This document shows, one piece after another, positions 8,734-17,180 of a stretch of DNA of 64,000 nucleotides. Origin of the DNA: Hyphomicrobiaceae bacterium (GTDB lineage Bacteria; Pseudomonadota; Alphaproteobacteria; Rhizobiales; Hyphomicrobiaceae); contig JALHMC010000004.1 of assembly GCA_022844225.1 (NCBI GenBank), forward strand, positions 96,804 through 160,803, written 5' to 3'. Below the pieces are notes generated by a model, which saw only the letters and a program-made list of their open reading frames with translations, was not told where the DNA came from and did not search any database. The translations under genes and the position numbers were made by a program. The stretch's first letter is position 1. Each line of letters opens with the position of its first letter.

Positions 8734-9300
8734 ATGTTCGCAGAAGCTGCGCTCGCGGCGTGGTCTTTTCGCTGGGGCTCAAGTCAGAAATCTGGTTCTG
8801 CAGGGCAGATCGAACTCATTTCTGCGCTAGCGGCGTGTCTGACCGTCTGCATTCTTGCTGTCCAGAGTCTGTGTCCAGCAGCACTATGGAAAGATCGCCC
8901 CTCTCGGCATGTCGAGCACGACGATCAGCGGGCTGCTCAATTCGAGCGACGAGATGCGGTTGCAAACGAGGTTCGATACCGGGGAGGAGAGGCGCTGACC
9001 GCATTCTATGGAGGGGCGCAGTACACTTATCCGAGCCATGTGCGGATCCAACGGCCGGGCACGGATCTGACTCTTCACAATCTGCCCTGGGAAGGCCGGC
9101 CATTTGACCATCCGATCTACTACGGCCGCTGCATTACCGGGAGACGAAATCGCTCTTTTCCGACTTGGCACATCAATTCTTGCGTTGGAGAAGCGGAAAG
9201 GAGCCTGAGGGCGGCTGGGCAACGACCCGTCTCGCCAGCCACCAAGTCGTCTCTGGAATGGGTTATCGAACGATGCCTGTCGCCGCTGGTCATTGATTGA
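8734..9300 (+). pseudogene. Probable frameshifted remnant of an outer-membrane barrel gene (LpxQ-like pattern)
   Basis: The interval has one open frame, but only part looks like protein: LTAFYGGAQYTYPSHVRIQRP, then TDLTLHNLPWEGRPF and HPIYYG. Strand-plus-WEGRPF-plus-YYG spacing is what I associate with the lipid A oxidase/outer-membrane beta-barrel family. Before it, the adjacent frame reads a plausible continuation (about 8909-8995, MSSTTISGLLNSSDEMRLQ) that ends in TGA. After YYG the sequence loses barrel character. This fits a gene broken by at least one frameshift and truncated. The identification is pattern-based and uncertain; a short lineage-specific gene is the alternative. Confidence 0.35.
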
Positions 9301-9339
9301 AGCGGGGGACTTGGCGTGACGAGCCAGTGGCAACGGAAC

Positions 9340-10680
9340 TCATATCGCAACCGAATGAGTGGCCGAGCCGTCGAGATAGCTGTCGAACCTGGTGCAGATG
9401 CTGCGTACAAAGTGTCGGCCCAGGTCGGTGATCTCGAGGCCGTCATCGGTGACGGCAACCAGCCCGTCGTCATCCCGACCGACAACGCTGGCCGCCACAT
9501 TGAGAACAGGACGCGCGGCTTCGCCGAAGTTCGCGACGAGATCGCGGGTCGACAGGCGGAAATCACACATCAGGCGTTCGATGACGTAAGCTCGGATGCG
9601 GTCCTCCTGCGAGAGGGCTATGCCGCGTGCCGTGGCTAGGCGCCCGGCCGCTAACCGCCGCTCGTAGTCCGGCGTCGAGACGGCGTTCTGTGCATAGCCT
9701 CCGGCGAGCTTGCCAATAGCCGAAGCGCCAAAGCCGATCAGCGCATCTGCAGCATCGCTGGTGTAGCCTTGGAAATTGCGTCGAAGGGGCTTCTGAGCCA
9801 AACCATCGGCGCTTCTTGCGAAATGGTCGATGCCGATCCTTCGGTAGCCGGCATTCTCCAGAGTCGAGACGATGAGGGCAGATTGCTCGAAGCGGGCGCA
9901 AGTGCCCGGCAAAGCCGTGGCATCGATCAGGCGCTGTGGTCTCACGCGCTGCGGCAGGTGAGCATACCCGAACGCTGCGATACGGTCAGGCTTGAGCAGC
10001 ATTACTTGCTCGATGGTGCGTCGCAGGCTTTCGACCGTCTGGTGGGGCAGGCCGTAGACGAGGTCGATGTTGATCGATCCTATTCCTTCGTCGCGGAAGC
10101 GGGCGACGACGTCGTGCGTCAGCTCGAAGCTCTGCTCGCGACCGATTGCAGTCTGGACGCGCGGGTCGAAGTCCTGGACGCCGAGCGAAACACGATTGAC
10201 GCCGGTTTCGGCAAAGGCCTCCACTTTTTCTGACGTGATGTTTCTCGGGTCGATCTCGACCGCGAACTCCGCCCCTTCGGTGATGGCATAGTTCCGGTTC
10301 AGTGCGCCGGCGAGTTGCCGAATGTCTTCGGGAGCGAGGATGCTGGGCGAACCTCCACCCCAATGGATGTGCGTGACGGGGAGCTGTGGCGGCAGCAGTG
10401 AGGCGACCATCGAGATCTCCTCGCCCAGGGCCTCGACGTAGCGCTTCACGGGCTCATATCTGCGCGATGCCTTGGTGCTGCACGCACAGTAAAAGCAAAG
10501 CGTCTCGCAGAACGGAATGTGCACATAGAGCGACAGGGACGTATCGCGAGGCAGGGCAGACAGCCAGTCCTCGTAGCGATCGGCGTCAATGGCCGCCGTG
10601 AAGTGGTTGGCCGTCGGGTAGCTCGTGTAGCGTGGTGCTGGTCGTGCATGCCGTTCAATCAGCTCCGCACTTGCCGCCAT
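9340..10680 (-). CDS. hemN: Oxygen-independent coproporphyrinogen III oxidase
   Basis: A 446-residue radical SAM enzyme converting coproporphyrinogen III to protoporphyrinogen IX without oxygen, in heme (and, where present, chlorophyll) synthesis. The 4Fe-4S motif CETLCFYC lies in YVHIPFCETLCFYCAC near residue 60. The N-terminal PRYTSYPTA, HWGGGSPS, SLGVQDFDPRVQ and YGLPHQT motifs are all HemN signatures, and the C-terminal HemN domain (ERLMCDF) is complete. ATG 10680 with GAGGAGAG upstream is chosen over a longer frame starting at 10728. It diverges from an FnrL-type regulator around a perfect FNR box, so it is very likely switched on at low oxygen. Confidence 0.95.
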   Translation of the reverse strand: MAASAELIERHARPAPRYTSYPTANHFTAAIDADRYEDWLSALPRDTSLSLYVHIPFCETLCFYCACSTKASRRYEPVKRYVEALGEEISMVASLLPPQLPVTHIHWGGGSPSILAPEDIRQLAGALNRNYAITEGAEFAVEIDPRNITSEKVEAFAETGVNRVSLGVQDFDPRVQTAIGREQSFELTHDVVARFRDEGIGSINIDLVYGLPHQTVESLRRTIEQVMLLKPDRIAAFGYAHLPQRVRPQRLIDATALPGTCARFEQSALIVSTLENAGYRRIGIDHFARSADGLAQKPLRRNFQGYTSDAADALIGFGASAIGKLAGGYAQNAVSTPDYERRLAAGRLATARGIALSQEDRIRAYVIERLMCDFRLSTRDLVANFGEAARPVLNVAASVVGRDDDGLVAVTDDGLEITDLGRHFVRSICTRFDSYLDGSATHSVAI

Positions 10681-10862
10681 GGTCGCTCTCCTCGCCGCTC
10701 CGACGACTTGTCTAGGCGCTGATGCCATCAGTTGCGTTGCGCTGGCGCAATGCGTGGAACCGGCCCTCCCGCGGCTGCGAAGTCGCGTTCCTCAGGTGAG
10801 AGGTCCTCGCCAATGGGGCAACTGCGACTCGCTGAAAGGTCGATCGTGGGCGCGCGGCGCGC

Positions 10863-10876
10863 TTGATACAGATCAA
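10863..10876. promoter_or_regulatory. FNR/FixK box between hemN and fnrL-type gene
   Basis: TTGATACAGATCAA is a perfect match to the FNR consensus TTGAT-N4-ATCAA. It sits 183 bases upstream of hemN (minus) and 114 bases upstream of the Crp/Fnr gene (plus). Being palindromic, it could serve either promoter. Anaerobic hemN activation through such a box is well established in other alphaproteobacteria. Confidence 0.9.
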
Positions 10877-10990
10877 AGAAAACTGCGACCGATAGCGTCT
10901 TTGAACGGAAGTGGTTTGCCGGGCGGAATGACGGTGTCTGCGTCGTGATCGGTGTTGCGATTCTAGCGAAAGACGACCAAGGGGCGACCT

Positions 10991-11704
10991 ATGCGTCTTA
11001 CATGCCGGTCCTGCTCGATCCGATCTCGGGCGCTCTGCCGGGCGCTTCCGGAGGCGACCCTCGACCAGATCAACAGGCTTGCACGACGGCGGAGGGTGCC
11101 GGCCGGCCGAGCACTCTTCAACGAGGACGAGGCGAACAACGTCGTCGCGACCGTCCTCGCCGGAGTGGCGAAAGTGTCGGTGTCTCTGGCCGATGGGCGG
11201 ACACAAGTGGTCGGCCTGCACTTCCCATCGGATTTCATCGGGCGTCCGTTCGCGGCGCCAGTGGCTCCACTCGCCGAAGCTGCGACTGACGTTGAGCTTT
11301 GCTTCTTCGACCGACCAAGGTTCGAGGCACTCCTGGTGGAGCACAAGGGGCTGGAGGAAGTATTTGTTCGCCAGGTGACGGCAGAGCTGGACGCCGCGCG
11401 AGAGTGGATGCTGCTTCTTGGCCATAAGACTGCGGAGGAGCGTATGGCCAGTCTCATTCTGCAGTGCCTGACGCGACTCGAGCCATCGGACTGCGTAGCC
11501 CATGTGCCGGCTACGGAGGTGCGGATCGAGTTGCCGCTATCTCGAACGGAGATCGCTCAGTTTCTTGGTCTCACCATCGAGACGGTGAGCCGCATGTTGA
11601 AGAGACTTTCGACGGTAGGGGTGATCGCGATCGAGTCCGGACGCGGCATTCGCGTCAGGGACCGGGCAGGGCTCGAGCGTCGCGCCGAGGCGGGCAAAGT
11701 CTGA
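10991..11704 (+). CDS. fnrL: FnrL-type Crp/Fnr regulator with 4Fe-4S ligands
   Basis: A 237-residue oxygen-sensing transcription factor. The N-terminus carries C5-x2-C8-x7-C16, and a fourth cysteine C104 lies in VELCFFD, the four ligands expected for an oxygen-labile 4Fe-4S cluster. A cNMP-fold sensor domain follows (about 20-130), then a long dimerisation helix, then the HTH with recognition helix LGLTIETVSRMLKRL, which keeps the E--SR residues that read TTGAT. ATG 10991 has AAGGGGCG upstream. A perfect FNR box in its own promoter region suggests autoregulation as well as control of hemN. Confidence 0.9.
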   Translation: MRLTCRSCSIRSRALCRALPEATLDQINRLARRRRVPAGRALFNEDEANNVVATVLAGVAKVSVSLADGRTQVVGLHFPSDFIGRPFAAPVAPLAEAATDVELCFFDRPRFEALLVEHKGLEEVFVRQVTAELDAAREWMLLLGHKTAEERMASLILQCLTRLEPSDCVAHVPATEVRIELPLSRTEIAQFLGLTIETVSRMLKRLSTVGVIAIESGRGIRVRDRAGLERRAEAGKV

Positions 11705-11712
11705 GCCTGATC

Positions 11713-12741
11713 TCAGCGGTTGGTCAATTTCAGCTCGATGCGCCGATTGCGGCGGAGTATCTCATCGGTTGATCCGACCTCGAGTGGAGCGAACTCACCG
11801 TAGCCGGCGGCAACCACGCGGTGGGGCGAAACGCCCCTGCTGATGAGGTATTTGACGACAGATATGGCGCGCGCCGACGACAGCTCCCAGTTCGACGGAA
11901 ACTCGCGGCTTGCGATCGGGCGCTGGTCGGTGTGTCCATCGACTTGGATGACCCAATCGACCTCGGCCGGGATCTGGCGCTCGACCTCGACGATGGCCTG
12001 GGCCAGCTGATCGATCGCCGCGAGCCCCTCGACCGTCATCTGGGCCTGGCCGGAAGGGAAGAGCACCTCGGACTGGAATACGAAACGGTCGCCCACGACC
12101 CGGATGTCTTTGCGGTCACGAAGCAGTTCGCGAAGTCTGCCAAAGAAGTCCGAGCGGTAGCGCTGCAGCTCCTGCACCTGGCGGGCAAGCACGAGGTTCA
12201 ATCTGGCACCGAGATCCGTGATGCGGGCCTGAGAATCCTTGTCCTTTGCCTCGGCCGCCTGCAGGGCCTCATTCAAGGCGGCGATCTGCCTGCGCAGCGC
12301 CAGAAGCTGCTGATTGAGCAAATCGACCTTGGCCAGTGCCTCACCGGAGACGTTCTTCTCGTCGGCCAGTTCCTTGCTCAAGATTGCTATGCGGGATTCT
12401 GCAGTCTGGACGCGGCTGTCGCCCAGACCGGCGATGTTGCTGAGGCGATCGGTCTCCGCGAGGGCGGAAGCGAGGGACGCCTTGAGGGCCGCGAGTTCGT
12501 CCTCGAGCGATTTGCCTTTGCCTTTCTCGAGGGAGAGCAGGCTCGTCAACTCGGCGATCTGGCGGGTTAGCCGCTTCAGTGCGTTGTCCTTTCCGGACGA
12601 TTCCTGGCCAACGAAATACTGGGAGATCATGAAAATCGACATCAGGAACGTGACCGTGAGCAGAAGCGTCGAAAGGACGTCGACGTAGCCCGGCCAAAAC
12701 TCACCGTGCTCTCCTCCGCGCCTGGACCGTCCTCGCGCCAT
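11713..12741 (-). CDS. MotB/OmpA-type peptidoglycan-binding stator-like protein
   Basis: A 342-residue inner-membrane protein with one N-terminal helix (VDVLSTLLLTVTFLMSIFMI) whose Asp21 sits where MotB carries its proton-binding aspartate. A long coiled coil (about residues 45-190) and a C-terminal OmpA domain (QVDGHTDQRPI, NWELSSARA, GYGEFAPL) that binds peptidoglycan follow. Only 3 bases separate it from the MotA/ExbB-like gene upstream, so they form one proton-driven unit. No flagellar genes flank the pair, so this is one of the non-flagellar MotAB/TolQR-like envelope machines of unknown task. The length of the coiled coil is unusual for MotB. Confidence 0.85.
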   Translation of the reverse strand: MARGRSRRGGEHGEFWPGYVDVLSTLLLTVTFLMSIFMISQYFVGQESSGKDNALKRLTRQIAELTSLLSLEKGKGKSLEDELAALKASLASALAETDRLSNIAGLGDSRVQTAESRIAILSKELADEKNVSGEALAKVDLLNQQLLALRRQIAALNEALQAAEAKDKDSQARITDLGARLNLVLARQVQELQRYRSDFFGRLRELLRDRKDIRVVGDRFVFQSEVLFPSGQAQMTVEGLAAIDQLAQAIVEVERQIPAEVDWVIQVDGHTDQRPIASREFPSNWELSSARAISVVKYLISRGVSPHRVVAAGYGEFAPLEVGSTDEILRRNRRIELKLTNR

Positions 12742-12744
12742 GGA

Positions 12745-13782
12745 TCAGGCCTCTCTGCGCGCCATGGTCTGGGCGAGATCCTTCAACACGGTCGCGACCT
12801 CGGTCTGGCGTGTCGCTTGATCGTCGATCCACTCGCGGACGACCTTCTGTTCGGCGCGCATCTGCCGCACGAGTTGATCGACGCCCTGTGCGAGCTCCTT
12901 CACCGGTTGGCCCTGGGCGTCGAGTCCCTCCGCTCCGCCCTGGACGCGGTCGCCAAGTTCCGTGACAGCGCGGTTCAAGTCGAGAATCGCCAGTTGAAGC
13001 TGGTGGGTGGCCGCGTCACTGCCGAGCCCAGCTGCGGCCGGCGAGAGATCGGTGATGCCAGAGAGCCATTCTTCGAGTTCGTTGTAGAAGCGGTTGTGGG
13101 CGTGATTGGCCTGAAGCTCCAAGAAACCGAGCACGAGGGAGCCGGCCAGCCCAAGAAGTGAGGCCGAGAAGGCAGTTCCCATGCCGCGCAACGGCGCTGC
13201 GAGCCCGTTCTTTAACTCCTCGAAGACGAGCACGCTGTCCGACTGCCGCGTGTCGAGGCTATTGATCACCTTGCCGACGGATTGGATCGTTTCGAGGAGG
13301 CCCCAAAAAGTGCCCAGCAGTCCAAGGAAAACGAGCAAGCCCACGAGATAGCGCCCGGTCTCGCGGGATTCGTCGAGCCGCCCGCCAATCGAATCCATGA
13401 TCGAGCGCATCGTCTGCGCGGAAAGGGAGAGAGCCCCAGTGCGATCGCGCAGCATCGTTGCCATTGGCGAAAGCAGGACCGGTTTATGCTCGATCGCGAG
13501 GCCCGGGTCTGCGATGCGGAAAGCGTTGACCCAGCGGACCTCGGGATAAAGGCGGACGACCTGCCCAAGCGCTCGCAGCATGCCGATCAGCAGCACGGCG
13601 ACGATAAGCCCGTTCAATGCAGGGTTGTTCCAGAACGCGACGATCAAGTCCTTGCTGACAATCGCGACGAGAAATCCGACCAGAACAATAAAGACAACCA
13701 TGCCGCGGAGGAAGCGCCCCGGGGTGTTGAGCGTCCGCGAGAATGGTCGTGATGCGGCCTCAGCTGTTCGAACTCTCGCCAT
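12745..13782 (-). CDS. MotA/TolQ/ExbB-type proton channel protein
   Basis: A 345-residue membrane protein. It has two N-terminal helices (FLRGMVVFIVLVGFLVAIV and LNGLIVAVLLIGMLRALG), then the MotA/ExbB core helices GRYLVGLLVFLGLLGTFWGLL and GMGTAFSASLLGLAGSLVLGF. TFWGLL and the small-residue-rich GTAFSASLLGLAGS match the conserved TolQ/ExbB/MotA channel helices. The C-terminal 100 residues are helical and cytoplasmic. It is the first gene of a two-gene operon with the OmpA-domain protein. The pair resembles ZorAB of Zorya in architecture but lacks its partners. Confidence 0.85.
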   Translation of the reverse strand: MARVRTAEAASRPFSRTLNTPGRFLRGMVVFIVLVGFLVAIVSKDLIVAFWNNPALNGLIVAVLLIGMLRALGQVVRLYPEVRWVNAFRIADPGLAIEHKPVLLSPMATMLRDRTGALSLSAQTMRSIMDSIGGRLDESRETGRYLVGLLVFLGLLGTFWGLLETIQSVGKVINSLDTRQSDSVLVFEELKNGLAAPLRGMGTAFSASLLGLAGSLVLGFLELQANHAHNRFYNELEEWLSGITDLSPAAAGLGSDAATHQLQLAILDLNRAVTELGDRVQGGAEGLDAQGQPVKELAQGVDQLVRQMRAEQKVVREWIDDQATRQTEVATVLKDLAQTMARREA

Positions 13783-13886
13783 CGTTTCCCTCCGCTTCCG
13801 GCGTAGAGTTTAGACACGGATCATGGCAGCACAACACAGTGTGCCAATCGAGCTTACCGTTGGGAACGCATGTCAGATGAACGCCG

Positions 13887-14675
13887 TTAAGTCGATTTCA
13901 GTAGTGACATCATATGTTTCTGGATGGAACCGTTGGCGGCTAGCACACTGCCGCTTTCGAGCATGGTGGTGCCGCCGTCCACATCGGTGACGATACCGCC
14001 CGCCTCGCGAACCATCAGGATGCCGGCTGCGATGTCCCAGGCCTGGATGGCATGCTCCCAATAGGCGTCGAACCGACCGGCGGCGACCCAGGCGAGATCC
14101 AGTGCTGCAGATCCCAAACGGCGAACGCCTGCCGTTTCCCGCATGGCCGCCTCGCATTCGGCGAGGAAACGCTTGTGTCCGGGGCGGCCTCGATGCGGGA
14201 TGCCTGTCACAACCAGGCAATCAGCGAGCGCGCGCCGGTTGGCAACCCTGAGGCGACGGTCATTGACGAAGGCGCCCTTGCCTTTCTCGGCGGTGAACAG
14301 CTCGTTGGTGGCGGGATTGTAGATCACGCCCGCGACCATCTCTCCATCGCGCTCGAGGCCGACCGAGATGGCGAAATGGGGAACCCCGTGAAGGAAGTTC
14401 GTCGTGCCGTCGAGTGGGTCGACGATCCAGCGGTGGGACTTGTCGGGACCTTCAACGAGGCCACGCTCCTCCATGAGGAAACCGTAGCCGTGGCGGGCGC
14501 GGGACAGCTCCGCATAAAGGATGTCCTCAGCCTTGTGATCGGCTGCGGAGACGAAATTGGCGGGGCCCTTCACCGAGACCTGAAGCTGCTCGACCTCGCC
14601 GAAATCGCGGGCGAGGCTGCGACCAGCCTTGCGGACGGCCGCGACCATCACGTTCATGAGTGCGGACGAAGGCAT
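13887..14675 (-). CDS. suhB: Inositol monophosphatase family phosphatase
   Basis: A 262-residue Mg-dependent phosphatase of the IMPase/SuhB superfamily. The metal-binding residues are visible: the Glu of LMEERG, DPLDGTTNFLHG (motif I) and WDIAAGILMVREAGG (motif II). The N-terminal VSAADHKAEDIL is also typical. It could hydrolyse inositol-1-phosphate, and in some bacteria SuhB also assists rRNA transcription; the present evidence does not separate these. It stands alone, about 100 bases downstream of a promoter-sized gap before the MotA-like gene. Confidence 0.88.
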   Translation of the reverse strand: MPSSALMNVMVAAVRKAGRSLARDFGEVEQLQVSVKGPANFVSAADHKAEDILYAELSRARHGYGFLMEERGLVEGPDKSHRWIVDPLDGTTNFLHGVPHFAISVGLERDGEMVAGVIYNPATNELFTAEKGKGAFVNDRRLRVANRRALADCLVVTGIPHRGRPGHKRFLAECEAAMRETAGVRRLGSAALDLAWVAAGRFDAYWEHAIQAWDIAAGILMVREAGGIVTDVDGGTTMLESGSVLAANGSIQKHMMSLLKST

Positions 14676-14920
14676 CTGACTCTCTTTCGCGTGTTACATC
14701 TCGGGTACGCCGAGGCGCGTATGCGGGGTGGCACTCGGTCTCGACCCGGCTAGCGCTTGAGTTGAAGCATTAATGCAGTGCACTATCAGTCGCCCGGCCC
14801 GGATGGCAAGTGTGCCATGATACGGGCATCAGGTTCCGGCAGGCTAGGTCGGCCTATCGCATTGGACCGAAGCCCTTCTACGGTACTGGAAGGCGCGCCG
14901 ATACCGGACGAGGTCATGTG

Positions 14921-15166
14921 ATGCTGAAACTGAAGCCGAATTGCGAATGCTGTGACGTTGATCTCCCGCCAGATTCTGCCGACGCTCGGATCTGCTCTTT
15001 CGAGTGTACGTTCTGCCGGGACTGTGCCGAGACGAGGTTGCCGGGAGGACGATGCCCCAACTGCGGGGGTGAACTCGTGCGGCGTCCCGTTCGGCCGGCC
15101 GATCGCCTCGGGCGATTTCCAGCGTCGGGCGAACGTGTCGTGAAACCTCATGCCTTCTGTTCGTGA
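14921..15166 (+). CDS. DUF1272 small zinc-ribbon-like protein
   Basis: An 81-residue protein with eight or more cysteines in pairs: CECC near the N-terminus, ICSFECTFCRDC in the middle, and CPNCGGEL. This matches the DUF1272 family, which is presumed to bind zinc; its function is unknown. ATG 14921 has GAGG ten bases upstream. The 3' end overlaps the start of the GNAT gene by 17 bases, so the two are translationally coupled. The C-terminal 20 residues lie in the overlap region and are not part of the conserved domain. Confidence 0.85.
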   Translation: MLKLKPNCECCDVDLPPDSADARICSFECTFCRDCAETRLPGGRCPNCGGELVRRPVRPADRLGRFPASGERVVKPHAFCS

Positions 15167-15662
15167 CCTCTTGGCACGCTCAACCGTGGTTCTGCGCGAA
15201 CCTCGACCGGGTGATATTGGCTGGGTCGTGCATCGGCATGGCGTCCTCTACAACCTAGAGTATGGCTGGGATTGGACGTTCGAGGCGCTCGTCGCGAAAG
15301 TGGCGGCCGAGTTCGTCGATACGTTCGAGCCAAGCAGGGACTATTGCCGAATCGCTGAAGTGGATAATCGGGTGGTCGGTTCGGCGTTCGTGGTGCGTAC
15401 CGACGTACCGGATGTCGCCAAGTTGCGGCTCGTCTATGTGGAGCCCGGGACGCGGGGGGCGGGCCTGGGACGCCGTCTCGTCGAGGACTGCCTGGCTTTC
15501 GCGCGCGGCGCGGGTTATCGGCGCATGACTTTGTGGACCAACGATCCGTTGATAGCGGCACGCGGCCTCTATCAACGTCTGGGTTTTGCAATGACCGCTT
15601 CCCAGCCGGTCATCGCGTTCGGATACAAGATGATGAGCGAGACGTGGGAGCGCGATCTGTAA
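15150..15662 (+). CDS. GNAT-family N-acetyltransferase
   Basis: A 170-residue acetyltransferase. The acetyl-CoA-binding motif A is LVYVEPGTRGAGLGRRLVEDC (RGAGLG loop at about residues 98-103), and motif B is AARGLYQRLGF. The N-terminus contains GDIGWVVHRHGVLYNLEYGW, the pattern of GNAT domains often fused to MarR regulators; here it is free-standing. It overlaps the DUF1272 gene by 17 bases. The substrate is unknown. Confidence 0.85.
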   Translation: MPSVRDLLARSTVVLREPRPGDIGWVVHRHGVLYNLEYGWDWTFEALVAKVAAEFVDTFEPSRDYCRIAEVDNRVVGSAFVVRTDVPDVAKLRLVYVEPGTRGAGLGRRLVEDCLAFARGAGYRRMTLWTNDPLIAARGLYQRLGFAMTASQPVIAFGYKMMSETWERDL

Positions 15663-15667
15663 CCCGG

Positions 15668-16492
15668 TCAGAGTGGGCGCCGCACAAGGGCCTGCATCGA
15701 GCCGATAGACCCTTCTTCCTCACTCCTGATGACATTGAGTTGGAGCTCTTTCATGCGGGGGCCCATGACCAGATGGGCACCGAGGACAGGCGCGGTTCCA
15801 GCCTCGAGGCGCTGGGCGTGGGCGCGGCGGACACCGCGTGAGCGCTCGGTCGTGTCCTCGATCTCGATTATCTCGAAGCCCTCCGCGAGGAGATCGGCGC
15901 GGGTTTCTTCGAATGTGGCAAGGAAGCTCGTTGCGGAGCTTGCGGCCCACGGCGCCGGATAGTGGGGTCTGCCGACGGATCCAGCGATGAGGTTCAAGAG
16001 CGCGAGAACGCCGCCGGGCTTCAGAACGCGCCGTGCCTCGCGATAAAACGCGCTCTTGTCGGAGATGTTCATGATGACGTTGTGCGAATAGGCGCGATCA
16101 AATGTTCGATCGGCGAACGGCAGAGAAGTGGCACTGCCATGGACGATGCTTACGCGGTCCGTGAGAGCCGTGGCGCGGTTCAGCTCGTCGGCTGCCTCGC
16201 AGAAGGCCGCGGTCAGGTCGATCCCCGTGACGTGGCAGTTGAACTTGGATGCTATCCATCGCGCGGGACCGCCCACGCCCGATCCGATGTCGAGAATGTG
16301 CTCGCCTGCCTTCGGATCGAGTAACGCCGCCAGTTCCTTCGTCGCATCAAGCCCACGTCCGTGAAGCTGGTCGGCTGCTGCGAGCAGCTCGGCCGTCAAT
16401 GGCGTCCCCGGAGCCAGGGTGGCCGTCACCGCCGAAAGGATCCGTTCGGCGATCCCGTCATTGGCGTAGTGCTCCGCGATTCTGTCGGTCAT
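15668..16492 (-). CDS. Class I SAM-dependent methyltransferase
   Basis: A 274-residue methyltransferase. Motif I is LDIGSGVGGPARW (residues about 70-82), the acidic end of strand 2 is VTGIDLT, motif II SLPFADRTFDRAYSHNV, and motif III RVLKPGGVLALLNL. A helical N-terminus precedes the domain. The type is that of UbiE or sarcosine/dimethylglycine N-methyltransferases, so an amine or a quinone-like substrate is possible. ATG 16492 opens the conserved part; the same frame extends much further upstream, but that region is antisense to the next gene. It is convergent with the GNAT gene, with 5 bases between the stops. Confidence 0.85.
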   Translation of the reverse strand: MTDRIAEHYANDGIAERILSAVTATLAPGTPLTAELLAAADQLHGRGLDATKELAALLDPKAGEHILDIGSGVGGPARWIASKFNCHVTGIDLTAAFCEAADELNRATALTDRVSIVHGSATSLPFADRTFDRAYSHNVIMNISDKSAFYREARRVLKPGGVLALLNLIAGSVGRPHYPAPWAASSATSFLATFEETRADLLAEGFEIIEIEDTTERSRGVRRAHAQRLEAGTAPVLGAHLVMGPRMKELQLNVIRSEEEGSIGSMQALVRRPL

Positions 16493-16584
16493 ATGGGTCG
16501 CTCCTGGCTCGGACACCACGATCGGTCTCGCCATCGCGAATGAGAGGCACGTTCGCCTCTCACCGTTGCGGCTAGCCGCTTCCG

Positions 16585-17160
16585 TCAGCGCGGCTCGGTC
16601 CAGCTTTCCGAGAAGGCAAGCGCGGAGGTCGAGAACGGGCGGCCTTCGCGCTGCAGCGGCCAAGCCTTGCCGGATGCGACGACGCCATTGTGAATAAGTC
16701 GGGCGCCGAGTGCCGGGATCAGCACGGTATTCAGCCCGTACTTGCGGCCATTGTGGCCCGGCTGGTGATGGATCATCAGCGGGTCGCCGATGTCGTACCA
16801 GGTGAGCGAGATTTCCTCGGTGCTGGTGACGACGCGCTCGGTCCAGAAGGTCCGGGGATCGCCCTCCTTCTCGAACTCCGCATCGAGGACGGGAATGTCC
16901 TTGTCCGCCAGCTCGGCGTTGAGCATGCCCTGCACCGTATCCTGCAGCCATCGCGTCATGGAGATGTTGTCGGAGTAGATGCGCCATTTGTTGTCGGCGA
17001 CGTCGCTCTTCAAGTAGAGCACATGGCCTGGGCCCATGGGCGACAAGTAGATGCGCCAGAAACTGGCGTTGGTCGTCAGCGGACCGCCATCCGTCGCCGA
17101 TAGGCGAAGGAACGGATTCTCACCGGTGAGGATGGTCTTATTCGGATCGGTAATCGACAT
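16585..17160 (-). CDS. Conserved hypothetical protein beside RidA
   Basis: A 191-residue, probably cytoplasmic protein with no signal peptide or membrane segment. I do not recognise the family. Visible traits are many Trp/Tyr residues, SFWRIYLSPMGPGH, a TWYDIGDPLMIHHQPG segment with two adjacent His, and an even, beta-rich composition that could suit a ligand-binding fold. ATG 17160 has a textbook AAAGGAG seven bases upstream. It starts 20 bases after the RidA gene stops, on the same strand, so both are probably in one operon with the gamma-glutamyltransferase-like gene. Confidence 0.75.
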   Translation of the reverse strand: MSITDPNKTILTGENPFLRLSATDGGPLTTNASFWRIYLSPMGPGHVLYLKSDVADNKWRIYSDNISMTRWLQDTVQGMLNAELADKDIPVLDAEFEKEGDPRTFWTERVVTSTEEISLTWYDIGDPLMIHHQPGHNGRKYGLNTVLIPALGARLIHNGVVASGKAWPLQREGRPFSTSALAFSESWTEPR

Positions 17161-17180
17161 GGCAAACTCCTTTTGCGGAA

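Noticed and set aside
11713..13782. Zorya defence system
   Set aside because: Only ZorA/ZorB-like parts; flanking genes (FnrL, SuhB) are unrelated and no ZorC/D/E-like gene is present.
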